From Dipetalonema caudispina (taxonomy: Eukaryota > Nematoda > Chromadorea > Rhabditida > Onchocercidae), in contig JABVXV010000010.1 of NCBI GenBank assembly GCA_013365325.1, forward strand, positions 186,001-250,000: a stretch of 64,000 bases of DNA, given 5' to 3'. This document shows positions 40,701 to 53,601 of the stretch, piece after piece. Position numbers and translations under genes: made by a program. Under the pieces are notes generated by a model that ran no database searches, was not told the DNA's origin, and worked only from the letters and a program-made list of their open reading frames with translations. Each line of letters begins with the position of its first letter. Within the stretch, counting starts at the first letter, position 1.

Positions 40701-43700
40701 CTAATTATACAATTAATAATGGTAAACTAACATAATGAGTTATTTTTTTAATGACAAATCTCATTATGATATCCAGATAAACGGCACTGTTGAGATTATG
40801 TCGTATTTTAAAGTTAATTTTGAAATTTTTTTTTTTCTTTGTTAGGTGCTGTTTAGTGGCTCTGTGGCTGAAAGTTGCACCAAAGCTGGAATTCAGGCAA
40901 CTTCCATTTATGCTCTCAGTGGATCTGGTGCATTGAAGACAAGTATGCAACAGCGTGCCGGGCTATGTTTCAATTTGGGACATTTTTACAAATGGATGAT
41001 CGAAAGTCAAATTAGTGAAATTGTCCTGGATGAAGTGAGACAAATTATTCCTTTTCAAATATTATCAGTTGTCATCCTAACCACTGATTAATAGTGTTAG
41101 TTTTATCTTAGATAGAAAATTTTAAAGGTACTTCAAGTTGATGTTCTATAATTTACAGGCTGCAGTATTTCTATGTGCTGTGTTGGAATGTCTTTTGGAA
41201 GAAATGATTCTTGCTTGCGTTGCATCAAAATGTAACTGACTAAACTTTTTAATTTATGTGTTTAATTTAAATTGATTAATATCAGATTCGAATTGTTAAT
41301 GGATACTAATTGTCGCATCAGTTTTAGTTCAATTTTTCAATTTTAAATCACTTTTCAATGAATGTCATGAGCAGAGGATCCTCAATAATTCCATCCGTAT
41401 CAATGATCACATGCAAATCACTGAGCAAAGGAGGTCAAAAAATGGAATCATTGATTTGTATATTTGTAGTGTACGAAGGTAACTTAACAACAGATGCACT
41501 GAACGAAATATTGGACTGTGAAAACAATGTTAGGAAACTTCTGATGAAAAACAACGAACGAATAATATTGGAAGGTGAAAGAAACACAGTTCATTTACTT
41601 TATGTCATTTACATCAGATGTACACAGTTATTTCAAAACGAAACAGAACTAATGAAGTTGATCGAAATAGAAGGATTCTGAAGAGGTAATTGAAAGACAA
41701 AACAGAAATTCACACATTTCAACAAAGAAAATGATGTCAAAGTTCACATGGGACAAAAAATGTTGCAGGAGAAGTCGACTTCACGACTACGAATCATCAA
41801 GGATGCTCGAAAAAACTATCGCGATTATGTATTAACAATGAAATTGAGCTAATGAAATTACTTGAAATGAATGGAATGGAAAGAAATAATGTTGAAAATT
41901 TGGGAATAGATTTACGAGCACGGTTCATTTTTTGCGAAATTTTCATCGGATTTCAAATTTTAACATAAATTATGAATTATTTAGCAATCGCCAGCATTCA
42001 GCTATTATTTCATCAAATTATTATTAGCCTTCAAAATTTCTCTTTGCTTAATACCAAGACAAATTTTCAATTTAACTTTTGATATTTTAAGGGAATTGTC
42101 TTTTACTCAAAATGGCGCAAGAGCTTTGTTTTACTATTTGAACTGTTCAAAACATTCCATCAATTGCGACAGTACGTGCTCATCGCTGAATAAGTTAGCG
42201 TTTGGAATTGAACACCGCAAACTTAATGAATTATTAGCTCGCCTAACTTTGCTAGTCTTTTTTTATTAACTTAGTATTATTGAGATAAACAGATAACATA
42301 CAAATGATAGTTTGGTGGCCATAGTGGTAATTTGATGCAATCAATTTTCAAACATTTTAAACTGCTGGATATATACCCTCAAATTACAGTTTATCATTGT
42401 AAATAAAAAAAAATAGAAGGCGGAATATTCTTGTTTTACAGTTGTAACTTTTCCACACTTGATGAATGGATTAGGATATCAGAAGCATATGCAATGCATC
42501 ATTCCTCCGATACTGTTGATGAGGATGATGTAAGACAAGCTGCTCGGATTTTACTCAACATAGACTGCTCTCCACGATTTCTCGACTTCAACAGCAGTAA
42601 AACCTCGTATGATTTATCAGATACCATTAGATCTACTAACTCTGTTATGGATCTCATGAGAAAGAGTTCCGAATGTTGCTCATTGATTTATTCATTCGAG
42701 CTCATTTGATCGGAAGTGAAAGATTTGAATTTTTTTGTAAGTCCAGAAAAAACATGCTGATAATCCAGACAGTGGGCCTTGAGCGATCCTATGCATCTGA
42801 ATAATTTTAGACTGAAAAGGTCAATGAAAAGCCATCAAACATTAACGCAAGAAATCGCTTTCCAACTGTTAAGAAATGACTCTGAGGAAACTGTTAACAT
42901 GGCATTAGATTTACTTGAACCAGCTAAATTGCGCAATCTTGATGCATTTGTAAGTATACGAATCGTTATTCCTCTTCTTTTAATTTGATTTATTATTAAT
43001 TGGAATTTATTCGTCTAATTTCACTAACTGTTTGTAATTTAAAATGTAATAAAGTTATTCAACGGGGCAATTTTAGGGTCTAACAGCGCTCTCAGAAGCA
43101 ATCCTAATTGGTAATAAGCGAGCAATAAATGCATTAATATTAGCTGCGCCGGATTTAAACATTCCTGTTCCAAATGAGCAAAATACAAAGAATTCAACCG
43201 CTCTTTTGGTGGATTTTGCTGGTTGGACATCTTTAACATGGTAAATTTGTAGAATTTCCTTCTTCGTCTTCTTTTCATTTCGTAACACTCTACAAAAAAT
43301 TGAAACATGAAAATGAAGCAAGTTTGTGGATGAAGAGTAAAGGTGAAAGAAACGAAAATGGCTTTGATCAGAAATAGCTTTGATTAAATAAATTTATTCA
43401 TAAAGTATGCCAACTTTTTCTCTCCCACAATAAATTGAAAAAAGTAATATAAATTTTTGAATAATTGGTATTTAAATATCTCTATAATCTAGGAGAGATT
43501 GAATGCCAATTTCAGGGCCGTTGCACAGCGAAATTATCCTCTAACTGTACGTCTTATCGATGCATGTGCTCAAGTTGAAAATAATTTAATGATTAAAGAA
43601 ACTCCGCTACAGGTCAATAAAATATATTTATTAGAACGCATAAAAATAGATTGATTGTTAAGAAATTCTTGTTCCTTTAAAAAGATATGATATTCACATT

Positions 43701-46700
43701 GCAATCGCTGTAGTTTTTTGCACATTTATACAATCGGTGCTAACCATATCAAAGTACCGGATAGATAAAAAGACAGATGACCCTTATAGTTGGTACAGAA
43801 GTTTAACTTTCTAATATTCTGTAGTGTGCACCATAACACAAGGCTCTCTATCATTCTTCGTGAACTGATTAAACTTCAAAAAATTAATGTAAAATTAATG
43901 TTTTTCTAATTTTTTTTTCAATTAACCTTATTTTTCAATTGAAATTTTTGATCATTTTTAATGAAAAAATCCTCAACTTAGCTAATAATATAGATAGCAA
44001 CGATATTGGGTGATGCAGATATTGTTAGGAAATTATTGAAATGTGATGCAAATCCATTTCGAACGACAATCAATTATGATTCCATGAAATGCAATTATCG
44101 CCATATGGGATCACCATCAGCTATTGCATTAGCAGCTGCGTACAATCATCGACACATACTCCGAATGATGCTCTCTGCAGGCAAATAATTTCTCATGCTA
44201 TCATATCAGAATTTATTATTCAGTACTGAATTATCAAATTTTGATCAGTACCTGTCTACCAGTTGAAACATGCGTATGTGACGTTGAAATGTTGTGCAAA
44301 TGTCGCACTTATAGAATAACAAGCTGTGTTCTGAGTGTGCTAATATCTCTGTGTGCACTAAATTTTTGCGATATCGGTCTGATGTGAATAATTGAATTTG
44401 ATAAACCTAAAATTCCTTCTCTGGGGAATTGCAATTTTTTTTCCTTCCTTTCAATTTTGACTCAAAACAGTTGTATTGAAAATATTTTCCATAAAATTTC
44501 AATCAAAAAAGCAGCAATTCAGGAACAAATTACAAACGTTCAGAAGAAAATTTGAGTTTGAAAGATTTCCTTGATCAAGATGAAATGGCAATCGATAAAA
44601 ACAAAACTTGCTTCAATTTGCAAAGGTTTTGCCCAAAATTTTTTCATTTCATTCCATTTTTTAAAAAAACTGCGAGGAAAAAAAAAATGCTAACTAAACT
44701 GTTAAATTATAATTTTTATATGAAAAATTAAAGATTTTTTTTTTGTCACATATTAATTGGAAACTTTTTTTTCAGGAGCATACATTCATTTCTTGATGTT
44801 TTTAACAAGGAGCAAAAACAGGCGCTTAATGAAGCAATGTATTATGCCGCTGAAACTTGGCATATTGATATCGCTATGGATTTACGCAAAATTGGTTCAA
44901 CTTGAATGTATATTGTAGTTCTGAACCTCGTGGTCTATATAAAGTTTCAGAGTCAAAAATAAATCATTCAATTGCGATACGAAAATTTCAGGTGTAGCGT
45001 GGAATTTACATACATGGACGACTTGTTTGCAAGCTGCTTGTGTACAAATTTCCCGGAGTTATAAACTTTCACTTCTTAATGATTTTAATTCTCGCTTGGC
45101 CGATGAGTTAATATATGACAATGTCCGTGAAATTGCAACTTTGGTTTGTTTAAACTATGCAAGTATCATCATGTTTTAGTAATCGATATCGTTTCTTTCT
45201 GCTAGTTATTTATCATTGCTGTTTTATTCCTTGTTTTTCTCTTCAAACCAAAGAAATCCTTATTTAAAATAATTCTTTTTTGGTTTTTTGCGGAATTAAA
45301 ATTGTTCTCATCAGTGGTGCCGATTATTTTTTCAAGAATTAATATCAATCATATCTCATTTTGAATAGTTTTGCCATTTTCAGTCAATATTTTCAAAATA
45401 GTGAAGGGTGTAAAAGTGTAATTGTGGTAATTTCAGCATGCTTTTTACTCCTTCAATTCAAAAACTGAAATATGACAATTTATTTCAGTTGTTCGATATC
45501 ATACGTTCGGAATGCCCATCTGCGACCAAGGAATTACATCAAACAGCTGTAATAATAAGTTCATTTTACCGACGTATATGTGCTGGACAGACGACAACAG
45601 TGATGAAATCAGCTAATTTGGAAAGCCAAAGCAAAAATCGTAAATCGATGATTGATCTTGACTATGTCAACAATCCTGATCTTTCCGATATTACTTTCTT
45701 GGTTAATGCTTATACCACGTATGGTAAAAGAGAGCCAATTATTTATGACCATGTGAATTAAAATTAAAATTCCTTCAATTCCGGTTCGATCCATACAGAC
45801 TATACAAGCGCGTTTTCAGGTGGCGAACAAAGTATTTTATGGTCATCGTATTGTTTTAACGAATACGTCCAGTGTCTTTCGAAAACTTTTAGATGATAAC
45901 AGCGATCAAATACGTCTTGATAACATCTCCTATGAAACCTTTCATGTTTGTTTTGTTCGATGAGTAGAGAAATTTAGCACTTAGCATTGTATAAAAAGTT
46001 AAGGCTGATTTAAGAAAGTGCTTGGAATAGAAATTTTTTATCGATATCGCTTCTGTGTTAACTGTCTGAAAGATATTCCACAGAGTTGCAAAAATAACTT
46101 TAAATGATACATGTTTTGATAAATATATATTCGAAAAATCTTTAGTCATATTATAGCTTATCATGATGTATCTTTACTCTGGTGGGCAACTTGAAATGAT
46201 GGATGAGTGCTCATTGTCACGACAAATGGAACTTGTTCAAGCTGCTCTTCGCTTTGGTCTCAATACTTTGAAGCGTGAAGTTATCAAAAGTATCAAAATG
46301 TTGATACACAATACGACAATTGCCGAAATATTTTCATTTACTATGGTTAGTGTAACAATGTCTATTCTTTGTTGCGAATCCTACTTCCAAAATTTGTAGT
46401 AAGATAACGAGCATTTGAATTAAGTTGAATGGTTTGGTACCTTTCAGGTGATTATGACTTGTTTGTACACTTGCGCTACCATCAAATGACCGTAGAAGTT
46501 TAGTGATTCTGAATAATTTATCGACAGTTCGTCACATTGTTCTCATTATACTTTTTTTTTTCAACTTACCCAAAATTGCCATTGTTACATATGAATGAAA
46601 TTTGCAGGATTTAATAATGTATTTTGATGTATCGCAGGAATAATAAATTCAAACCTTCATATGCTACATATCCAATATAGTTTTTGAATTTCATTGATTT

Positions 46701-46896
46701 TCAGAGATATAACCTTGAAGAATTGAAGAGCGAATGCTGTACATATATATTCAAATACATGTCAACAGTGCTTGAGGATGAACGTATCCGAATTCTCCTA
46801 CAACGTCGTGGTGATCAACCAGATTATTGTACAGAACTCCTCAACATATTCTTGCAAAGCTATCAGAATCACAATCGAAAAGCCATCAACTGTTGA
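37768..46896 (+). CDS. Ankyrin repeat and BTB/POZ protein of the ABTB2/BTBD11 family
   Basis: Likely cytoplasmic scaffold or CUL3-type adaptor through its BTB domain. Twenty-five exons: 37768-37923, 38157-38258, 38736-38899, 39301-39497, 39740-39992, 40309-40416, 40534-40642, 40846-41034, 41159-41231, 41470-41574, 41628-41685, 41769-41828, 42092-42193, 42442-42606, 42811-42949, 43077-43240, 43516-43612, 43994-44180, 44523-44625, 44776-44894, 44992-45143, 45489-45701, 45820-45945, 46157-46345, 46705-46896; 3522 nt, 1173 residues (human relatives about 1030-1100). Order: a Ser-rich N-terminus (about 300 aa); a histone-fold-like block with GLCFNLGHFYKWMIESQISE; YAMHHSSDTVDEDDVRQAAR; ankyrin repeats from FGLTALSEAILIGNKRA to ALNEAMYYAAETWHIDIAMD; a linker; and the BTB from NPDLSDITFL through VFYGHRIVLTNTSSVFRKLL and MMYLYSGGQLEM. 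Exons 10-13 are the least certain. The intron after 44180 has a GC donor. TTACAG just before the ATG suggests trans-splicing. Confidence 0.92.
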
Positions 46897-47776
46897 GAAC
46901 GTCTTTTTTTTATAAACTGTAGACCAGGAGTATTAATTAATTGTAATCGACATAAAATAAGGAAACTAGGAATTCTGTTTTCCAAGCTTTTACCGGAACC
47001 ACTAACGTGAAGCCTGCGTATACCAATATGTATTGTAGAAAACGTACTCAGTTCGAATACTCGATTAAATTGGAATTCAATCGAGTTTTAACCAAATTTA
47101 AACTCTATTCTCCCTCACTTATACATTTGAATGATGTCCATACAGCCGTCAAATTATTTTTGAAGTTTCAGTATTTATGATCGATTGATTCAAATTAAGA
47201 ATGGGATCAATATCCCGGATTATTAGGAGTATTTGAATAACCGATGTGAATGGATCTTCCTTCACTTTCATCATCTTATCCCTGTCCATCTATAAGTTAT
47301 GAATATAATTTGCAAATTTCACTTAAAACGTTATACTGATACGGGTATTTCTGAAGTTCTTGCAAGTTTTCTGTGTTATAAACACAAGATGCCTTTATAC
47401 ATCCAAGTATTATTTGGAATAATATAAAAGTAATTTATCCCAAACTGCCCAATAGCCAATAGATTATGAAATATCATAAGTTTGTTATTAATGAAATTTT
47501 CATGTCTGAAAATTGTCATAAAAAATTATTGGCTACTTGTGTACTGTCAGATTGATTTAATATGCTATATTATTCAAATCTATTTCATACTTTAAACACT
47601 GTGCTTTACGATTACAGCTACTGGAAATTTTGTTTTACTATAATAACGGATAAGATAGAAGGCAGGAGAAAAGGAATATTTAAAAAGGTGAAATCTTATG
47701 GATGATCAAGTTCATTTAGTAATTAGTAAAATGTATTGATCAAAAATTATTGAATGAAATCCAAGTAAAAAAATGT
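46897..47776. other. Convergent intergenic region
   Basis: 3' flanks of the ankyrin/BTB gene and of the ethanolamine kinase gene. Nothing else is visible. Confidence 0.6.
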
Positions 47777-47782
47777 TTTATT
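47777..47782 (-). terminator. Poly(A) signal AATAAA of the ethanolamine kinase gene
   Basis: AATAAA on the minus strand, 31 nt after the stop codon at 47814-47816, a normal spacing for a short nematode 3' UTR. Confidence 0.7.
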
Positions 47783-47813
47783 CAAAAAAGATAATGCTGC
47801 AATGTTATCACCT

Positions 47814-50675
47814 TCAATCACATTTGAGTATACATTTCTGAAAGAGTTCGTACCTTTGAATTGCATATCTAAAAATTACAATGAAGTTTACGACAAGCAT
47901 ACAAGCGGTAAATGTGACTGCATTTATCTTACTCCGATGGATATATCATATCAAACTCTCGAAATTCGTTTTTTCATGATGAATATAAAAAGAGAAACTA
48001 TGAATTTAATTTTACAGGACTTACTCTAGGTAGTCAAAATCAATGGTTGAGATTTGAGATTGTACCAAGGCCCAAACAGCCCAAAAAAAGTGAGCAGCCT
48101 GAAATATTTCGTCAAATTACTTCATAGGAATCTCATTTCTTTTTAGTTCTTAAATAGAAGTTTCTTATTACTAATTTATAAATAAATATAAGTTCAAGAT
48201 TTACCGCTTCGAAAGCATTATTTCCATCTAGGAGAGTATTAATTTCATCTTTTGCAGGTTTCCTTTCTAGATAATAAGTCAGATATTTTGTTATCCATTC
48301 ACGTTTATATTTCTTGTCAGGACATCGAGAATAATCGAAGTCCTTTACACCTTTAAATCGAAAACTTTTTAATCTGCCCTCTTGTTAACAGACTAATCAA
48401 ACATTTGCAAATAACTGACATTTTATGCCACGAATTTTTAAAGACGTACACTTGCGCATAATATTGTTTATTATGCTTCAAATTTTTTTTTGTTGAAAAT
48501 ATTTTAGCCAAATATTTCTAAAGTATGGGAAAAATAATAACAATAACAATAATTCTTCTGGAGTAAATGTCTAGCTAGAATAGTTTCAGATATTTTAGGA
48601 ACGCATTTATGTGTTTCCACCATCAGCTAATTGAGCTGGTCGTTGCTTTTTCACACCATTTGATCTGATTCCAGGCATTTGACGAATGTAATATCATAAA
48701 CTGACCAGCATATTCGCAAAAGTGATTAGCTATATCGAAATCTTGATAATTGTAATCAGCATATTCATAATCAATAAAACTTATTGAGTCTGAAGTGGAG
48801 AAACAATTTTAAAAAGATTCTAGAAATGACAACATATTAATTTGCCTTTCTAGAAAGTGACAAAATTTATTAAAATAAGGCTTGAGATGAAAATATCGGA
48901 TAATTGCTGTTATTTACTTTCATCTATTTTCAAAGAAATATTCATGAACATTTATCCATAAAAAACTTAGCTACTGAAACAAATTAGTTACTACTTTTTG
49001 CTTCAAACAAAATTTGTTAGGTTAATCACTGCATATTGTAGTTTTTTTTTTAAATTTTTCTATGAAAATTAGAAAAATGAACCTGTTTTGTCATCATGGA
49101 TAATGTTGTGGATTAGGAGGTCGTTGTGGCAGAAAACAACATTGGATTCTCGTCGTTGAATAATGTCCCTTAGGTGATGTAAGTCATGCAAGAAGGAAAT
49201 CTCTCGTTGTTTGAAGAATTCATCGTATTTCTCTTGCTTTTGCTTATTCTGAGAAAATAGAGAAAATACGAGGGAAAGTGAAGAGAAGAAAATTGTTGTT
49301 TAACTCCTATTCCTAATTAATTAATTAATTAAGTAATCAAGTATTGAGAGCAACTGCAGGATGACCTCATAATGATCCGAGAAATTCGCCAGAAACTGCT
49401 TGATTTTGATAAACAATATTGGCTTTGTTATATCGCCGGTGTCTGGTCTTAATTTGTGAAATCTTGAAAGTGATTTACAAGTATTCCTGAAAGTATCATT
49501 GTTATCGGAAATCGATGTAGTTTTTGATTTTAGGAAGAGGAGATCGATCCACCATCGTGAATCGGGAAGGATCATTGAAGTTCAGAAATGATTGAACAGT
49601 GTTAGATTGTGCCCACTACCGTTCTACTACATTTTTTAGAAAAGTACATATTTAAAGTCTAAGATTAATTGGTCTCTCTTTTTAAACTTGCCATCCAGCA
49701 ATGTTTGAGATAGCACTGTAAAAGCCGGAAGTTTTGAAGGTAAAATTAATCGCTCGAAATTTATTTTTTCCACTCTTCAGTAGCTATTCAAACATAAATG
49801 GATTTCAAATGAATGTAAGACTCTAATTTGAATATGAGCAAACGAAAACCATCGAAAACAAAATGAAAGGACATGTAAATGACATACGTAACAATGGTCT
49901 CATCACGTAAGTTGTCAACAGTAAGCGTATTTCCAGGAAGAAAGCCGCTTACAATCCCGCCGGAAAACCTTGCATATAACTGGGCGGCACATCCATGTGA
50001 CGCCAAATATAGCCAGTTGTTGAGTTCCTTATTCCTTTAATCAAATTTCTAATAGCTAAAAAGATCTTACTTAAGGTCATACAGTTTTAGCTCTAAATTG
50101 TATAACCTCATAATAGCAGGTACAAACATACTGTAAATGTCATGAAGCAGTTCAGAGTATTTTTCTAAAAATTTAGATCATAAAGGGGAAAGAGATTAAA
50201 TCATCTAGATTGCAATTAGCAAGTCGATTGGATAGATTGATCTGATATCTAACAGTGAATAATCATCTAGCCTAATTGTAATGATACCATTTCTTCTAAC
50301 ATCGGAAATACTAAGTTGAAATTTTGAGTTTTAATACCTATCAATGATTTTATTCGTATTATTTCCGTAAATTCGGAATAGTAGTCGCTCTTTATGTGCG
50401 GTACCACTTGTTGGAGTATACGTTGCGCACAGGATTTTATTCGTTATTCCAACTGTGAAAGCCTAAATTTATATTTGTAACTTGATAGTCCTTAAAACAA
50501 AGTTTCTAGAAATTCTAGAAACTTGGACGTAAATACTAACTTTGAATGAAATTAGTTCGCGTTTCCATGATGGTTTGATTTCCATTAACATAAGCAGTGC
50601 TCCTTCCTTAGTGGCCTCATCATCAGTTAGTGGTAGTTTTATGTTTATCGTTAAAATATCATTTGCATCTGGCAT
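47814..50675 (-). CDS. ckc-1: Ethanolamine kinase (choline/ethanolamine kinase family)
   Basis: Phosphorylates ethanolamine (possibly also choline) with ATP, the first step of the Kennedy pathway to phosphatidylethanolamine; cytosolic. Nine minus-strand exons: 50537-50675, 50338-50452, 49888-50034, 49366-49486, 49083-49248, 48706-48789, 48205-48350, 48025-48098, 47814-47868; 1047 nt, 348 residues, with all phases consistent. Motifs in order: FKVIGITNKIL; LLFRIYGNNTNKIIDR; LASHGCAAQLYARFSGGIV and SGFLPGNTL; SLSRFHKL; Brenner motif VVFCHNDLLIHNIIHD with the catalytic Asp; choline-kinase motif ISFIDYEYADYNYQDFDIAN; then HFCEYAGVKDFDYSRCPD; AAHFFWAVWALVQSQISTID; EYAIQRYELFQK. The AGVKDFDYS segment matches ethanolamine kinases better than choline kinases, hence the ckc-1 name, which is by similarity. 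The protein is compact: it lacks the extended N-terminus of vertebrate ETNK1. Confidence 0.92.
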
Positions 50676-51990
50676 TATGCTGTAATCATTGTTAATTAGA
50701 AAACAAATATAATTATGGCCCTTTACAGAAACGAATTTAATTCATGATATTCAAAAAATGCAAAGTGCTAACTGGAATAACATCAATAGGCATTGAACGG
50801 TGTAAGTGATCAGAAAGTTTGTTACAACAATCACTTTGATGAGTCATTGATAGAATTTGGACAAATGATCTGAAAACTTTCATTTAGATAAGAACTTCTA
50901 GGATGAAATGTTGATCATTTGTTAAGGGAAAGTTAGCAAATTGTATTGATATGCTGTTATTTTTCTAGCCAAACGATCAGGCGATATTAAGAAAGTTTTT
51001 GTCCAAAAACGTTCAGTTATTTGCACTTCGAAAATAAAGCTTCATTTGTTCTATATTTTCATAATTTTGAACAAATACGACAACAAAGCATGGTTGTAAA
51101 AATCTGGGGAAATTTTAATGTAGAAAAAATTCAGGAGGTCGAACATTTTTTGGATTTCTTGTTGCCAAGATGAAATGGATGATCATATCGGAAATTTGTT
51201 TGATGAACACTGCCCAGTAACTTCCGCTAAAGTTCACATAGGCAATATATATTTCACTTAGGCTGCTTCAAATATCAGTGCTTCATCGTATTCTCACATT
51301 CCTGTGGTAATGTTGTAAATTACGTAGATACAAAAAAAAAAAAAAAAAAAAAAAAAATAAAGCTTTTCCCGTTATCGTATAACACATATCTTGGATTCAT
51401 GAATTCCATGAAATTTAACATTTTATAATCAGTATGTATTTATTTCTAACACTGTTATCAACGATGGTATTTTATTGTCAAAATTTTTAATTTAATCGAT
51501 CCTTTCTGAACCACAAAAATGTTTGCTATGGATTTAAGTACTCAATCATCGTTGGAGCTCTAACAAAATAGATGAGCCAGATGATGGATTGCAAAGCACA
51601 TATATAAGTGAACCTATTGTGGCAATATTTTCGAAGTAAATATAATGCTATCAGATTTATTATCAGAAACTTGATGAAGAAGCTGGATAACATTACTGAA
51701 ACTGGTAGATTGTTGCTTTTCAAAAAACTGTAAAATCCTGAGAGGTTCTTGCATATGTCGTGATGAGAATTAAACCAAATATTTGAAATTAACGAAATCA
51801 AGAAGTTGAAATGAAATTGTTGTGGTTAAATTAAGTTGAGGTTGAAATAAATTTTGTGTGAAACAGAATTGAAGATGCAAATATCCAGGCAAGTTCGGTA
51901 ATTAGATTCTTTTTATTACCACATTTGATAATATTTGATCAACAATGGCTATGCCAAAGATGACAAAATTTTGAGGAGAAGTAAAATAGG
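50676..51990. other. Non-coding 5' flank of ethanolamine kinase
   Basis: AT-rich. A 91-codon hydrophobic minus-strand frame (51526-51801) has no recognised motif and is not called. Contains the poly-A run at 51332-51357. Confidence 0.5.
51332..51357. repeat. Poly-A tract
   Basis: A run of about 26 A. Confidence 0.95.
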
Positions 51991-52940
51991 CATGATAGGC
52001 CGGGAAAGATAGGATCATTCGAACTAGGATATTGAGCTTGTTAATAGTGCTGATTGATTAACTATGCAACACTAATCAGCACTTCAAATGGCCTACCTCA
52101 AAGCAGTTGTACCCAGAAAGCAAATGATAAGATAAGGACAGTGTCAAGGTAAGCTTGCCCTGGTCATAGATGGAATTCAGGATAGTGAATTGCAGAATGC
52201 CGTAATGCATGCTTAAATCTCCTCATCCTCATCCGGTTAATCTCAAAAGTCTAGCAAATAGTAGCAGTGAAAACAGCGTACTAATTGCCATAACCGTACC
52301 GGATGAAGCAGTACTGCAAAGATGACAGCATTACGGAATGGCTCCATATCATCATCCCTGAAGGAAGCCTATATCACTCACTCTGTGCACATTCATATTC
52401 AATGCTTTCTCTAAGATGTCGCAGGTTGCAGTAGCAACAACCAATACGACATTGCTATCCAATCGACAAAAGCCTGACGAGACAGAATAATACTAAGCAC
52501 TACTAGGCTTGCGACAAAAAGATGCAGAGATGGATGAAATTGCATCACTGTTTTTGGCCTCTAAGCCATACATCTCCATAAACGAAAGCCTCTTTTCACT
52601 TTCATGCAGTAGTCCTTCAGCCACTCCCTCTCCTTTCCCTCAAAACCCTCTCTATAAGTCCTTCCTTCTTGTTGCCGGAGCGATACATCCAACAGCAGCA
52701 GCAGCAGCAGCAGCACCCCAACATGCAATCATCCATTCAATGCGTTCAAACAGCACTACACTTCGAACAATCCTTCCATGACCCAATTTTTTCATCATCC
52801 CATATCCTCAGCTTTTCTCTTTTTTTTTATCTTCTAAGGTTCACTCATCCACAACGCACTAAGTATCTGAAGCCAAAGCCTAATCGAACAACATTGCATG
52901 CCTTGAATCACGCTTTCTTATCTTATGAAATTAGATAAAG
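51991..52940. promoter_or_regulatory. GC-richer segment, possible sad-1 promoter or 5' exon region
   Basis: By eye clearly less AT-rich than its flanks, with CpGs, pyrimidine-rich stretches, a 10-bp inverted repeat (52046-52055 / 52074-52083) and a CAG tract. Two overlapping plus-strand frames (52509-52781, 52669-52938) cross it, reading the CAG tract as Ala or Gln. An alternative start at 52416 (MSQVAVATTNTT) is also open. No gene can be fixed. It lies on the promoter side of sad-1, 5 kb before the kinase exon. Confidence 0.3.
52693..52713 (+). repeat. (CAG)7 trinucleotide repeat
   Basis: Seven perfect CAG units followed by CAC. It is read as poly-Gln or poly-Ala in two open frames, neither confirmed as coding. 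Confidence 0.95.
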
Positions 52941-53522
52941 AATGAAGCCGATTTAACTTATTTCTTTTCATTTTATTCATTCTTTCAACACCTTTATTAC
53001 TTAATTCTTATACATTATCATTAAATATTATTTCTATGCTCCTTTTACATTTGCTATTTCTATCACTTACCTAAATCTTTTTATACTTTTCAGCTATTAA
53101 TCTAACGTGAAAAATACTTTCATGTTGGGTTCTTCGAATTAGATGCTGATCATTTGGTTTATCTAATTGTACATTTTAATCTATTAAAAAATAAATGAAT
53201 TGATTGCGTCCTTTGTCTTTTTTTTAATTCCATGAAATCGCTCATTTTTTAAAGATGTTATTTCATAATTTTTAGTAAAATTTCAAGCTTGAATCGATGG
53301 ATAGAATAAGAAGGAGATTACTAAGGTGGCCTATCTCCTGACATATATTACCACTGGGTGTTCCTTTCATGTTCCATGTTTGACGCTATCAAAGAGGTGC
53401 AATTAATTAATAAAATATAGCATACATTTATAATATAATCAAAGTACCAATTTATTCAAACAATAAATTTTAACTATTAGCTGTTATTTTCATCTGAATT
53501 TTCCTTCTCTTTTTTTTTTTAG

Positions 53523-53601
53523 GTGATTGGTGAAATCAATCTTAAATTAAATGCTGTTAACGATGAACTCAACGCAAGGATGAATTATAACGCTGAAAAC
53601 A
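53523..53601 (+). other. Candidate upstream coding exon of sad-1
   Basis: A 10-T tract plus AG lies immediately before, and GTAAGC after, so both splice borders are strong. The only open frame reads VIGEINLKLNAVNDELNARM then NYNAEN, Glu/Asn/Lys-rich with a possible short helix. It ends in phase 1, which joins in frame to a sad-1 exon starting at 57746 (giving Asn, then the ATG at 57748 in frame). This would give sad-1 an N-terminal extension. Confidence 0.4.

Noticed and set aside
51526..51801. Hydrophobic minus-strand frame resembling a membrane-protein fragment
   Set aside because: No recognisable family and no splice borders; hydrophobic frames arise easily in T-rich DNA.
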